From assembly GCA_022826685.1 (NCBI GenBank), contig JAJDUL010000008.1, positions 1 to 40,982 of the forward strand: DNA of 40,982 nucleotides. Reading direction: 5' to 3'. Shown here piece after piece: positions 1 through 7,448 of this stretch; positions within the stretch are counted from its first letter, which is position 1; every line of letters starts with the position of its first letter. A model generated the notes under the pieces. That model worked only from the letters and a program-made list of their open reading frames with translations, had not been told where the DNA came from and did no database searches. A program made the position numbers and the translations under genes. The DNA comes from Gemmatimonadota bacterium. GTDB lineage: Bacteria > Gemmatimonadota > Gemmatimonadetes > Palauibacterales > Palauibacteraceae.

Positions 1-493
1 AGTACATGTCCGCGAACGTCGTCGTCCCGCTCTTCAGCATCTCGATGGACGAGAGGAGCGTGCCCCAATAGACGAACTCGGGATCGACGAGTTCAGCCTC
101 GGCGGGGAAGATGTGCTCGTTCAGCCACGTCATCAGCGGCATGTCGTCGGCGAGCCCTCGGAGCAGAGACATCGCGGCGTGGCCGTGGGTGTTGACGAGC
201 CCGGGGATCACCAGGTGTCCCGTCGCGTCGAACACCGCCACGCCGGCCGGACGGGGGGCATCGCCGTCGAGGACGGCAGAGATCCGGTCCGCCTCGACAA
301 GTACCGCACCGCCCTCAAGGACGGTGCCCGCGTCGTCCATCACGACGACCGTGCCGCCGTCGATCAGGAGCCGGCCGTCCTCCGGGGCTGCGTTTCCCGC
401 ATCGGAACCGGCGGAGCACGCGGACAGGAGTACGCCGACGAGGAGAAGCCCCCCGCCGCCCCGCACGGCGGTCTGTGTGACCGCGTGCGACAA
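1..493 (-). CDS. Amidohydrolase-family lipoprotein, 3' end cut by window edge
   Basis: The reading frame runs off the left edge, so only about the first 164 residues are present. It opens with a glycine- and leucine-rich signal ending in the lipobox-like LLSAC, then a small beta-sandwich segment (LLIDGGTVVVMDD, AVLVEADRISAV) and VIPGLVNTHGHAAMSLLRG. The NTHGHAA stretch carries the HxH metal-binding motif of the metal-dependent amidohydrolases (cytosine, S-adenosylhomocysteine or atrazine-type deaminases). An exported lipid-anchored member would act on an extracellular cyclic amide or amino compound; the substrate cannot be told. Start is uncertain: TTG at 493 or GTG at 466, the latter giving a compact signal peptide. 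It lies five bases after the peroxiredoxin stop on the same strand, so the two may be co-transcribed. Confidence 0.8.
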   Translation of the reverse strand, partial: MSHAVTQTAVRGGGGLLLVGVLLSACSAGSDAGNAAPEDGRLLIDGGTVVVMDDAGTVLEGGAVLVEADRISAVLDGDAPRPAGVAVFDATGHLVIPGLVNTHGHAAMSLLRGLADDMPLMTWLNEHIFPAEAELVDPEFVYWGTLLSSIEMLKSGTTTFADMY

Positions 494-497
494 ACGG

Positions 498-1163
498 CTA
501 GCCGTCCTGCGGCTGCGGGACGATCCGGATGTAGGGCAGGGGCTGCTCCCATCCCTCCGGGAACCGCTTCCGTGCTTCGTCGTCGGAGACCGCCGGCGCG
601 ATGATCACGTCGTCGCCCTGCTCCCAGTTCGCCGGCGTGGCGAGCTGCTTCTCGGCCGTGAGCTGGCACGAGTCCAGGAGCCGGAGGATCTCGGCGAAGT
701 TGCGGCCCGTGCTCATCGGATAGGTGAGCGTGGCCTTGATCTTCTTGTCCGGGCCGATCACGAACACCGAGCGCGCCGTGGCGTTGTCCATCGGCGTGCG
801 GCCCTCGGACGTGTCCCCCGCGTCGGCCGGCAGCATGTCGTACGCCTTGACGATCTCGAGCTTCGGGTCGCCGATCAGCGGGTAGCCCACGGCGTGTCCC
901 TGCGAGGCCTCGATATCCTTCGACCAGGCCTCGTGGTCGCTCACGCCGTCGACGCTGATCCCGATGATCTTGCAGTTGCGCGCAGCGAACGCGTCCTGAA
1001 GGGCGGCCACCGCCCCCAGTTCCGTCGTGCACACGGGCGTGAAGTCCTTCGGATGGGAGAAGAGGAGGGCCCAACCGTCCCCGATCCAGTCGTGGAAGCG
1101 GATTCTGCCCTGCGTCGTATCCGCCGTGAAGTCCGGCACCGTGTCGTTGATGCGAAGCGTCAT
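498..1163 (-). CDS. 1-Cys peroxiredoxin (Prx6/AhpC-TSA family)
   Basis: A 221-residue thiol peroxidase expected to reduce hydrogen peroxide and alkyl hydroperoxides in the cytoplasm. The thioredoxin-fold N-half has the active-site segment HPKDFTPVCTTEL with peroxidatic Cys45. The C-terminal domain (YPMSTGRNFAEILRLLDS, then PANWEQGDDVIIAP) is the Prx6-type extension, and the length matches that subfamily (about 220). No resolving cysteine sits at the usual 2-Cys position, supporting the 1-Cys type. There is no signal peptide. The start is ATG at 1163, behind GGGGGA; an in-frame upstream extension to 1217 is GC-rich and unlike the family. It is probably followed in the same transcript by the amidohydrolase. 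No OxyR-type gene is nearby. Confidence 0.93.
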   Translation of the reverse strand: MTLRINDTVPDFTADTTQGRIRFHDWIGDGWALLFSHPKDFTPVCTTELGAVAALQDAFAARNCKIIGISVDGVSDHEAWSKDIEASQGHAVGYPLIGDPKLEIVKAYDMLPADAGDTSEGRTPMDNATARSVFVIGPDKKIKATLTYPMSTGRNFAEILRLLDSCQLTAEKQLATPANWEQGDDVIIAPAVSDDEARKRFPEGWEQPLPYIRIVPQPQDG

Positions 1164-1223
1164 TCGTTCCCCCGGAGTTGAACCGTCACCGTCGCAGTCG
1201 GGGGCAATGATCGGCACTTTCGG

Positions 1224-1982
1224 CTACGGGGACAACGCCGGTAGCAGCGCGTCTCGCACCCAGGTGTAAGCCGGCTCGATCTCCAGGGCCCGTTCGTACG
1301 CCGCGCGCGCCTCTTCGGGCATCCGCAACGCGACATAGGTTTGTCCCAGCCAGGCTTGGACCTCCGCCCGACCCCACGCGGGAAGCGGAGACTCCGGCGT
1401 GTCCTCCTCGAAAAGCGCGGCCGCGGCGAGGAAACGGTCGAGGGCGATGTCATGACCGCCGCCGTACATGGAAGGCGTATGGAAGGCGCTGATCCCCTCC
1501 AGCACCTTCACGCGCGGGTTTCGCGGGCCCATTTCCACGGCACGACGCATCTCGGCGCCGGCACGCATCGAGAGACTCATGGCGGTCTCGTCGCTGACGA
1601 TCTGCCTACCGAGGACGGAACTCATGAGCGCATGCGATTCGGGAATGGGTTCGAGTTCAATTGACCGGAGAAGGGATGACTCCGCCTCGAACAGGGTCGC
1701 GAGCGCCCCGTCCGGATCCGCAGCGAAGCGGAGCGTTGCCACGCGGTAGAGCGCATACCCGAGATAGTGGTGGACGAGTCCGTTTTCGGAAAAGGCGGTT
1801 GCCGCCCGCCGGGCCAGCGTGACCATCTCGGCCAAGCCGTCATCGTCGCCGGCGATCACCGCCTCCGCGATGCCCGTTCGAAGACGCGCCGCCACTTCGC
1901 CGGGGTTCGGGGCCTGGAAGGCGAAGCCGGCGGTCGGCACGAGCGCCAGGGCCACGCACGCCAGTAAGCCGGGTCGGTTCAT
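1224..1982 (-). CDS. Exported TPR-repeat protein
   Basis: A 252-residue protein starting MNRPGLLACVALALVPTAGFAFQAP, a clear Sec signal with cleavage near AFA/QA. The body is helical, with TPR-like pairs; the clearest is near the C-terminus (LPAWGRAEVQAWLGQTYVAL, then PEEARAAYERALEIEPAYTW). The middle contains GRQIVSDETAMSLSMRAG and a Gly/Tyr-rich segment around SMYGGGHDIAL. Such proteins sit beside TonB receptors in several phyla and probably act as periplasmic scaffolds, but no direct function is visible. The gene begins 55 bases after the TonB receptor stop on the same strand, so it is likely the last gene of that operon. ATG at 1982 was preferred to an in-frame ATG seven codons upstream because it begins the signal peptide directly. 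Confidence 0.8.
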   Translation of the reverse strand: MNRPGLLACVALALVPTAGFAFQAPNPGEVAARLRTGIAEAVIAGDDDGLAEMVTLARRAATAFSENGLVHHYLGYALYRVATLRFAADPDGALATLFEAESSLLRSIELEPIPESHALMSSVLGRQIVSDETAMSLSMRAGAEMRRAVEMGPRNPRVKVLEGISAFHTPSMYGGGHDIALDRFLAAAALFEEDTPESPLPAWGRAEVQAWLGQTYVALRMPEEARAAYERALEIEPAYTWVRDALLPALSP

Positions 1983-2037
1983 CGTGTGCTTCCGCCAAGT
2001 CATGTCGCTTTCTCTCCTTCCCGCTCTGAACGGACCT

Positions 2038-4242
2038 TCAGAAGGGCAGCGTGGTCGTCGCGCCGAAGTAGATCGTTCGATTGAACGGGCTTCGCAGCGG
2101 CGTGCGGCCGGTGTAATCGTGGTTGTGCCGGTACTCGGAGACGTTTCGGCGGTCGAAGACGTTCATCACGGAGACATAGAAGACCGTCAGATTGTCACGC
2201 CAGAAGCTCTGGAGGAAGCTCGCGGACAGGTCGAACCGTGCGTAGTTGGGAAGCCGTTCCGAATTGGGCGCCCCGTAAACCGGCTCCCACACGCCGCGGC
2301 CCGGCTGAAAAACCGCCCTCTCGATAGGTGTGAAGGGAATCCCGGTCGCGGCTCGCCAAGCGCCCCCGACCTCGAGCCATTCCGTGAGCCCTCGCGTGAG
2401 GACGATGTTCAACGTATGCGTGGCGTCGAAGGGGGACGGAGCCAGTTCGCCGCTGTCCGGGTCCGTGCGCTCGGAGTCGATGAAGCTGTACGCGGCCCGT
2501 CCCGTGAGTCCGAGAAACGGCACGTCTCCCTTGAGAAAGACATCGAATCCCGCCGCTTCGCCGGTCCCGCCTCCGCGAGCGACGTGGCCGCGGGTCTGTG
2601 ACGCCAACGAACTGTAGCGTTTTCGATATGCCTCTACACGAACGAGAAACTCGCCATCATCGTACGCGATCCCCCCGATCAGGTGGTGTGCCGACATGGC
2701 CCGCAGGTTCGGGTCGCCCAGCGTGGGCTCGAAGAAGAGAGGGTCCGGCACCTGATGAAACACACCCCATGCCCCGGTCAGCGTGAGATTCGCGGCCGGG
2801 CGCCAGGACACCGAAACCCGGGGGTCGGCCGTCACGCGATCCGTAAACGAGGAACGATCCGCCCGCGCGCCCACCACGAACCGAAGAGCGTCCCACGGTT
2901 GCAACTCGATCTCCCCGAAGCCGCCCCATCGCGACCCTGTCTGCCGGCTGCCGAAGACCATCGTTGGCGCGCCGGGCGCGTTGTCGTGCGAACCTGTCGG
3001 CACCGAGCCGGCCAAGTCGGCGCTTCGGTCTTCGAATTCGGCCCCGCCGGCCAGTGCGATTCCGCGACCCACAGTCACGTCGACCTTCGCGCGTGACTGC
3101 GTGAGCCTGTCCTCGCGTTCGAGGCGGAATGCTCCGAAGTCCTCCTCCTTCCGCGACCCGCTCGTCGCCACGCTCCACGCCACGCCCAGCGCCCCGAACA
3201 CGTCGAAGCCGGAGACGGCAAGAAGATCCGCTCGCGCGTCCGCGCGATAGGTGCCCGAGTGCCCGGGATCGTCGATCAGGACGCCGACGCGATCCGTCTG
3301 ATACAGCACGAACGCCTTCATGTTGCCACTATCGCGGTAGGACCATTCCGCGCTTCCGCTCAGATCGGTCGATTCAGGGACCTGATCGAACTCCGACCTG
3401 CGTCCGTTGAGGCGCATCAGAAAGTCGGTGTCCGAGCGCGATGCCGTTACCCACCCACCCGAAGACTCTGATGCGTCGAGGGCAGCCCGTCCCGATACTC
3501 CAGCGACGGACGCGCCCAGGTTGAGTTCGCTCCGCGTCGGCCTGCCCACGCTACGGAGATCGGCCACGGCGGAGAGGGCGTCACCGTATTCCACGCCGAA
3601 GCCGCCCGCCGAAAAGTGCGTGCCTTGCAGTTGAAAGGGGTCGAAGCGTCCGAACGAGACGGTGCGGTCGGTATCGAGCCGGAATGGAGAGATGACGGTC
3701 GCTCCGTCCAGCATCACGCGCGTCTCGGATATGTCGCCCCCGCGCACGAAGAGCCCGGCCCCCTCTCCGACATTCTGGAGTCCCGGGAACGTCTGGATCG
3801 CACGGAAGGGATCTGCCGCCGCCCCCGGCGTGCGCACGACATCGAGATCGCTGAGAGTGACGTCGGGGAGGCTCCCAAGCCGATAGGAGCCGGCTTCGAC
3901 CCGGATCGGCTCCAGCGCAACCGGCGCCAGCTCCATGACGATCGGGACCGGAGCCGCACGCGGGAGTTGTATCGTCCGTCTAACCTCAAGATAACCAAAA
4001 CGCTGCACCACCAGCGTCACCGGACCCCCCGCTGCGGATTCGAAGCTGAAAATACCCGCAGAGTCCGTGAGCGCCCCTTCCAGCGTCTCGAGCAGGAACA
4101 CATTCGCCCCGCCAATGGCTCCCCCCGCAGGCTCGCGCACACTTCCCCGCACACGGGACGACTCCTGTCCGGCGAGGTCGGCCGGCACGAGGGCAAAGAT
4201 CCAGACCCAGACCGCGGGGAGGGCCGCCACCTTCACCTTCAC
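2038..4242 (-). CDS. TonB-dependent outer membrane receptor with carboxypeptidase-like N-terminal domain
   Basis: A 734-residue outer-membrane active transporter. In order: a signal peptide (KVKVAALPAVWVWIFALVP); a carboxypeptidase regulatory-like beta-sandwich (VRGSVREPAGGAIGGANVFL to VTLVVQRFGYLEVRRTI); a plug domain with DPFRAIQTFPGLQNVGEG and GLFVRGGDISETRVMLDG; then a 22-strand-type barrel. The end is SPFNRTIYFGATTTLPF, with the C-terminal phenylalanine needed for barrel assembly. The substrate is unknown; no siderophore or cobalamin gene is adjacent. The start is taken as GTG at 4242, five bases after the regulator stop, because the signal peptide begins there; an in-frame ATG at 4380 would overlap the regulator deeply. 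Position in the operon suggests control by the upstream winged-helix protein. Confidence 0.9.
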   Translation of the reverse strand: MKVKVAALPAVWVWIFALVPADLAGQESSRVRGSVREPAGGAIGGANVFLLETLEGALTDSAGIFSFESAAGGPVTLVVQRFGYLEVRRTIQLPRAAPVPIVMELAPVALEPIRVEAGSYRLGSLPDVTLSDLDVVRTPGAAADPFRAIQTFPGLQNVGEGAGLFVRGGDISETRVMLDGATVISPFRLDTDRTVSFGRFDPFQLQGTHFSAGGFGVEYGDALSAVADLRSVGRPTRSELNLGASVAGVSGRAALDASESSGGWVTASRSDTDFLMRLNGRRSEFDQVPESTDLSGSAEWSYRDSGNMKAFVLYQTDRVGVLIDDPGHSGTYRADARADLLAVSGFDVFGALGVAWSVATSGSRKEEDFGAFRLEREDRLTQSRAKVDVTVGRGIALAGGAEFEDRSADLAGSVPTGSHDNAPGAPTMVFGSRQTGSRWGGFGEIELQPWDALRFVVGARADRSSFTDRVTADPRVSVSWRPAANLTLTGAWGVFHQVPDPLFFEPTLGDPNLRAMSAHHLIGGIAYDDGEFLVRVEAYRKRYSSLASQTRGHVARGGGTGEAAGFDVFLKGDVPFLGLTGRAAYSFIDSERTDPDSGELAPSPFDATHTLNIVLTRGLTEWLEVGGAWRAATGIPFTPIERAVFQPGRGVWEPVYGAPNSERLPNYARFDLSASFLQSFWRDNLTVFYVSVMNVFDRRNVSEYRHNHDYTGRTPLRSPFNRTIYFGATTTLPF

Positions 4243-4246
4243 GGCT

Positions 4247-4576
4247 TCAGCCCGCCTCGCGCTGGTCCGCGTCCATCGGCCGCGAATGCAGGATCCACTC
4301 CAGACGGCCGACGTAATCCCGGAAGGCCCCGCGCCCCATTTCGGTGGTTCGGTATCTCGTGACCGGTCTCCGACCGACAAAGCTCTTGCTTACACGCACA
4401 TACCCCGCTTCCTCGAGCTTGCGAAGGTGCGCTCCAAGGTTGCCGTCCGTGGTCTTGATCTGATCCCGGAGGTAGGTGAATTCCGCGTCCTCGACGCTGG
4501 TGAGAATGGCGAGGATTGAAAGTCGGATTCTCGAGTGAATCAGCGGATCGAGGTCGCGGTAGTCGTATGGCGTCAT
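4247..4576 (-). CDS. Winged-helix transcriptional regulator (HTH_34/ArsR-like)
   Basis: A 109-residue one-domain DNA-binding protein. Helix 1 lies in DPLIHSRIRLSILAILTSVE, the recognition region in TTDGNLGAHLRKLEEAGYV and the wing in VSKSFVGRRPVTRYRTTEMG. This is the standalone winged-helix family that usually governs its own operon; no effector domain is visible. The ATG overlaps the stop of the upstream membrane-protein gene in an ATGA, so the two are translationally coupled. The TonB receptor follows five bases after its stop. The palindrome at 5209-5227 upstream of the first gene is a plausible target. The ligand or signal is unknown; the membrane partner might supply it, as in other regulator/membrane-protein pairs. 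Confidence 0.88.
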   Translation of the reverse strand: MTPYDYRDLDPLIHSRIRLSILAILTSVEDAEFTYLRDQIKTTDGNLGAHLRKLEEAGYVRVSKSFVGRRPVTRYRTTEMGRGAFRDYVGRLEWILHSRPMDADQREAG

Positions 4577-5190
4577 GCGACAAGCTCCATTCGGGCGGGT
4601 TTACCGGCGCGGCGGGTCAACAGGAAGCCCGGTCCCGCCATGAACAGGACCATCCCGGCGGACATCACGAGATTGTTGGCCGGGTGCGGCCAGATCAGCA
4701 TGGTGCTGCCCAGGGCCCACCAGGAGATGGCCAACATCCGGAACAACGCGCGGTCGCACAGGGAGGACGACGCAAAGAAGGCCGTCCCGATCACGATCGC
4801 CATCACACCTGGCGTGACCGGGCCCGGCAGCGTTCCGGTCCGGGCCCCGCAGAATCCGAGCAGCATCAACCCAAGACCGCATCCGATCCAGATTGCGGCG
4901 AGAATCCTGTTGGCCAACGAGTCGACCGCGGCGTGCTTTCGGCTCCAACGGCGTAGAGGTATGGAGATCCCCCAACCGAGTCCTAGCGCGGTGCTCCAGA
5001 CAACACGGGGCGAAACGGGAAGCGTGCCGCTCTCCGCCCAGTAGTCGAACACCTCGGCGACCGCGAGCACGCTGCCCCACAACACAAGGTGCCAGCCGTT
5101 GTTGGACACCGTCTCCCGTGCGTCCTCCATCAGCCGACGGATGACCGCCAGGTCGTCTCCCGCCTGCTGTCTTGCGTTCGCCTCGCTCAT
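4573..5190 (-). CDS. Six-helix membrane protein paired with the regulator
   Basis: A 205-residue inner-membrane protein of unknown role. A charged cytosolic N-terminus (MSEANARQQAGDDLAVIRRL) is followed by about six hydrophobic segments: WHLVLWGSVLAVAEVF, RVVWSTALGLGWGISIPL, ILAAIWIGCGLGLMLLGFC, TPGVMAIVIGTAFFASSSL, LFRMLAISWWALGSTMLIW and VMSAGMVLFMAGPGFLLT. No transporter or enzyme motif is visible. ATG at 5190 was chosen because AGAGGA lies eight bases upstream; an in-frame start at 5253 would cover the promoter-like palindrome. It is the first gene of an apparent four-gene operon with the regulator, TonB receptor and TPR protein, and its stop overlaps the regulator start. A sensor or anti-regulator role is only a guess from position. 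Confidence 0.82.
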   Translation of the reverse strand: MSEANARQQAGDDLAVIRRLMEDARETVSNNGWHLVLWGSVLAVAEVFDYWAESGTLPVSPRVVWSTALGLGWGISIPLRRWSRKHAAVDSLANRILAAIWIGCGLGLMLLGFCGARTGTLPGPVTPGVMAIVIGTAFFASSSLCDRALFRMLAISWWALGSTMLIWPHPANNLVMSAGMVLFMAGPGFLLTRRAGKPARMELVA

Positions 5191-5208
5191 TGAATCCTCT
5201 TTGCAAAG

Positions 5209-5227
5209 TACTCTGTATTTTAGAGTA
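5209..5227 (-). promoter_or_regulatory. Palindromic operator candidate overlapping a -10-like box
   Basis: A perfect inverted repeat TACTCT-N7-AGAGTA, placed 19-37 bases before the membrane-protein start. On the minus strand the spacer contains TAAAAT (5222 down to 5217), a five-of-six match to a -10 box, so a protein bound here would block RNA polymerase. No -35 box at good spacing was found (a TTGACG lies 25 bases upstream of it, too far). The local sequence is strikingly AT-rich for this genome. The natural candidate binder is the winged-helix protein of the same operon. Confidence 0.5.
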
Positions 5228-5373
5228 TGTGAACCCGAACCTTCCTTCGTCAACTTCGTGTAAACCGTGAGATCCGTGGCCGGAAGCCACCGCTATAGCC
5301 GAACTCGGGCCGACCCTGTCATGTTGATCGACACTCTGGAGACCGGAAGAGTTGCCGACCGGGAGTATTGGAA

Positions 5374-6246
5374 ATGACCGTACGACGTAGAGTCCTGTTG
5401 ACGACCGCCCTGTTGACCATCGCCATCGTCGCGACGGCGCGGGCGCACACGATGTATCTGAAGCTGGAGAGCTTCTTCCTGGAGCCGCACTCCACCAACG
5501 TGGTTGCGCTGTTCAACGGTGATTTCGACGAGAGCGAGAACCACATCACGCGCGATCGCATGCTGGACGTCAGCATCGTGGGACCCGATGGGGTCGTGCA
5601 CCCGTCGGCCGAGGCGTGGCGCGACACGGCGATGTTCCACTGGCACGCGGACAGCGTCGACACAGCGCTGCTGACCTTCGAGACGGGCTCGGCCGGGACC
5701 TACACAATCGGCGTGTCGACGGGGGCGCGCGTGATCCCGCTCACGGGGGTGGAGTTCACCGAATACCTCGTTCACGAGGGCCTCGTCGACGAGATCGCGC
5801 AGCGCGAAGCGGCCGGCAAGACGAACGACGACGCGGCCGAACGCTACAGCAAGCACGTGAAGGCGATCGTCCAGGTGGGTGACGACCGGAGCGGCGAGTG
5901 GGCGAAGGAACTCGGCTATCCGGTGGAGATCATCCCGCTCCGGAACCCGTACGATCTCGTCGTCGGCGACGACCTCCAGGTGCGCTTCCTCCGCGCGGGC
6001 GAGCCGGTCGAGAACGCGCTCCTGTACGCCAACTACGAATTCAACCCCCACTCGCACGATGACGCCGGTGGACACATCGAGGCGGTCGAGGCTCGCACGG
6101 ACGAAGATGGCGTCGCGACGATCCCGCTCGTCGGCGGCGGACGATGGTACATCCGGACGATCCACATGGTGGAGACGCCGTCGGAACCCGACGTGGACTA
6201 CGAGTCGAACTGGGCCACGCTCACGTTCCAGATTCGGGGCGGGTAG
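5374..6246 (+). CDS. DUF4198-family exported protein
   Basis: A 290-residue exported protein. The signal peptide (TVRRRVLLTTALLTIAIVATARA) is followed at once by HTMYLKLESFFLEP, the typical opening of DUF4198 proteins; cleavage after ARA would leave histidine as the first mature residue. Two beta-sandwich-like halves follow: residues to about 150 (DVSIVGPDGVVHPSAEAW, TYTIGVSTGARVI) and a C-terminal half (NPYDLVVGDDLQVRFL, TDEDGVATIPLVGGGRWYI). Further His clusters are FHWHADS and NPHSHDDAGGHIE. DUF4198 includes the NikK-type periplasmic nickel-binding components, so metal binding is plausible, but no ABC/ECF transporter lies nearby. The start is ATG at 5374 behind GGGAG; a TTG two codons upstream is possible. 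Transcribed alone, divergent from the membrane-protein operon. Confidence 0.86.
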   Translation: MTVRRRVLLTTALLTIAIVATARAHTMYLKLESFFLEPHSTNVVALFNGDFDESENHITRDRMLDVSIVGPDGVVHPSAEAWRDTAMFHWHADSVDTALLTFETGSAGTYTIGVSTGARVIPLTGVEFTEYLVHEGLVDEIAQREAAGKTNDDAAERYSKHVKAIVQVGDDRSGEWAKELGYPVEIIPLRNPYDLVVGDDLQVRFLRAGEPVENALLYANYEFNPHSHDDAGGHIEAVEARTDEDGVATIPLVGGGRWYIRTIHMVETPSEPDVDYESNWATLTFQIRGG

Positions 6247-6297
6247 ACAAAGCCGCGCCCGGGCTCCGGCTGAGGGGCGCCGCTGGCTGGCGGGCTG

Positions 6298-7431
6298 CTA
6301 GTAGCCGCGCTCCCGGTTGACCACGGCGAGGAGCTGCTCTCCGGCCGCGAAACGGCGCAGGTTCTCGCGGAAGAGGATCCACATCCGCTCCATGTGACCG
6401 TCGGAGTCGCCGCCCAGGTGCGGCGTGATGAGGACGTTCGGCATACCCCATAGCGGATGATCGGTCGGGAGCGGCTCCGGTTCGGTGACGTCGAGGCCGG
6501 CGCCGCCGATCCTTCCCTCCCGCAGCGCGTTCGTCAGCGCTTCCGTATCCGTCGTCCGACCGCGGCCGAGCGTGATGTAGAGAGCGGTCGGCTTCGTCGC
6601 CTGGAAGAAGGCTTCGCCGATGAGGCCGTCCGTCTCCGGCGTAAGCGGTAGCGCGTTCACGATGACGTCCGCCTCGGGCACGAGATCCAGGAGTTCCGAC
6701 GAAAGCCCGACTCTCTCCACGAAATCGGGGCCTTCACGGCTGCTGTTCCGCGTGGCGACGACCCGCATGCCGATCCCGTGCGCGATGCGGGCGGTTTCCG
6801 TCCCGATCCCGCCGAGGCCGATGACGAGCATCGTGCGGCCCCGGAGTTCGAGCAGTTCGCTCCCCTCGCCGCGGTAGGGCGAGGGCCCGGTGAGGGGCCG
6901 GATGTCCCAGCGTCGCTCGCGCTGCAGGTCGAGCGCCGTATGGAAGCGGCGGGCCAGCATGAGCGCCATGCCGAGCGCGTGCTCCGCGCCGCCGGGGGCG
7001 AAGATCCGCTGGGCGTTCGTGATGACGAGGTCCTCCGCATCGGAGAGCCCGGGGATCGCGAGGTAGCGTTCGACGCCCGCTGAGGAGAGCTGCACCCAGC
7101 GGAGCCGGTCGCCGGCGGCGAGGATGTCCGCGTTCAGCACGCCGAGGACCGCGTCGGCGTCGTGCGCTTCGGCCGCCGCGGCCTGCCCGTCTCCGACGAC
7201 GACGAGGTCCACGCCCGGGGCGACCTCCGCGAGTTCGGCCGTGCGGCCGGGCCACAGATCGGCGACGACGACTTTCACGGGCGCCTTCCAGTCAGGAGAG
7301 GATCGATCGGGCGACGGGCCCGGACGCAGGCCGAGCACCCCGGCCGGGGCGCGCTCCGCTTCGGCCGTGCCCTCCGGCGGACGATCGGCGGCGCAGCCCG
7401 CGATCGCCAGCGCGGCGAGCAGCGAATACAG
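6298..7431 (-). CDS. D-2-hydroxyacid dehydrogenase, probably lipid-anchored
   Basis: An NAD(P)-dependent D-isomer-specific 2-hydroxyacid dehydrogenase-like enzyme. The substrate-binding domain begins at VKVVVADLWPGRTAEL. The Rossmann domain has GLGGIGTETARIAHG, the dinucleotide site. The catalytic triad of the family is visible as Arg in TLGRGRTTDTEAL, Glu in GLDVTEPEPLP and His in ITPHLGGDSDGH. Upstream and in frame is a lipoprotein-like signal, LYSLLAALAIAGCAADRP, yet no ATG, GTG or TTG precedes it closely; the first possible codon is CTG at 7431. GTG at 7338 or 7278 would give a cytosolic enzyme. A run of seven C (plus strand) at 7458-7464 lies beside the junction, so an indel or non-standard start must be considered. 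The frame begins near the stop of the 7449-8537 gene. Confidence 0.8.
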   Translation of the reverse strand: MYSLLAALAIAGCAADRPPEGTAEAERAPAGVLGLRPGPSPDRSSPDWKAPVKVVVADLWPGRTAELAEVAPGVDLVVVGDGQAAAAEAHDADAVLGVLNADILAAGDRLRWVQLSSAGVERYLAIPGLSDAEDLVITNAQRIFAPGGAEHALGMALMLARRFHTALDLQRERRWDIRPLTGPSPYRGEGSELLELRGRTMLVIGLGGIGTETARIAHGIGMRVVATRNSSREGPDFVERVGLSSELLDLVPEADVIVNALPLTPETDGLIGEAFFQATKPTALYITLGRGRTTDTEALTNALREGRIGGAGLDVTEPEPLPTDHPLWGMPNVLITPHLGGDSDGHMERMWILFRENLRRFAAGEQLLAVVNRERGY

Positions 7432-7448
7432 GCGGCCCGGCGAGTGCG

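Noticed and set aside
2598..3096. Open frames on the plus strand opposite the TonB receptor and similar long frames opposite the Bat genes
   Set aside because: They are antisense frames in GC-rich DNA with Arg/Pro/Ala-rich low-complexity translations and no family motif; the opposite strand has clear domains.
4960..5144. CRISPR array or tandem spacer pattern
   Set aside because: No regularly spaced identical repeats were found here or elsewhere; the only tandem repeats are coding.
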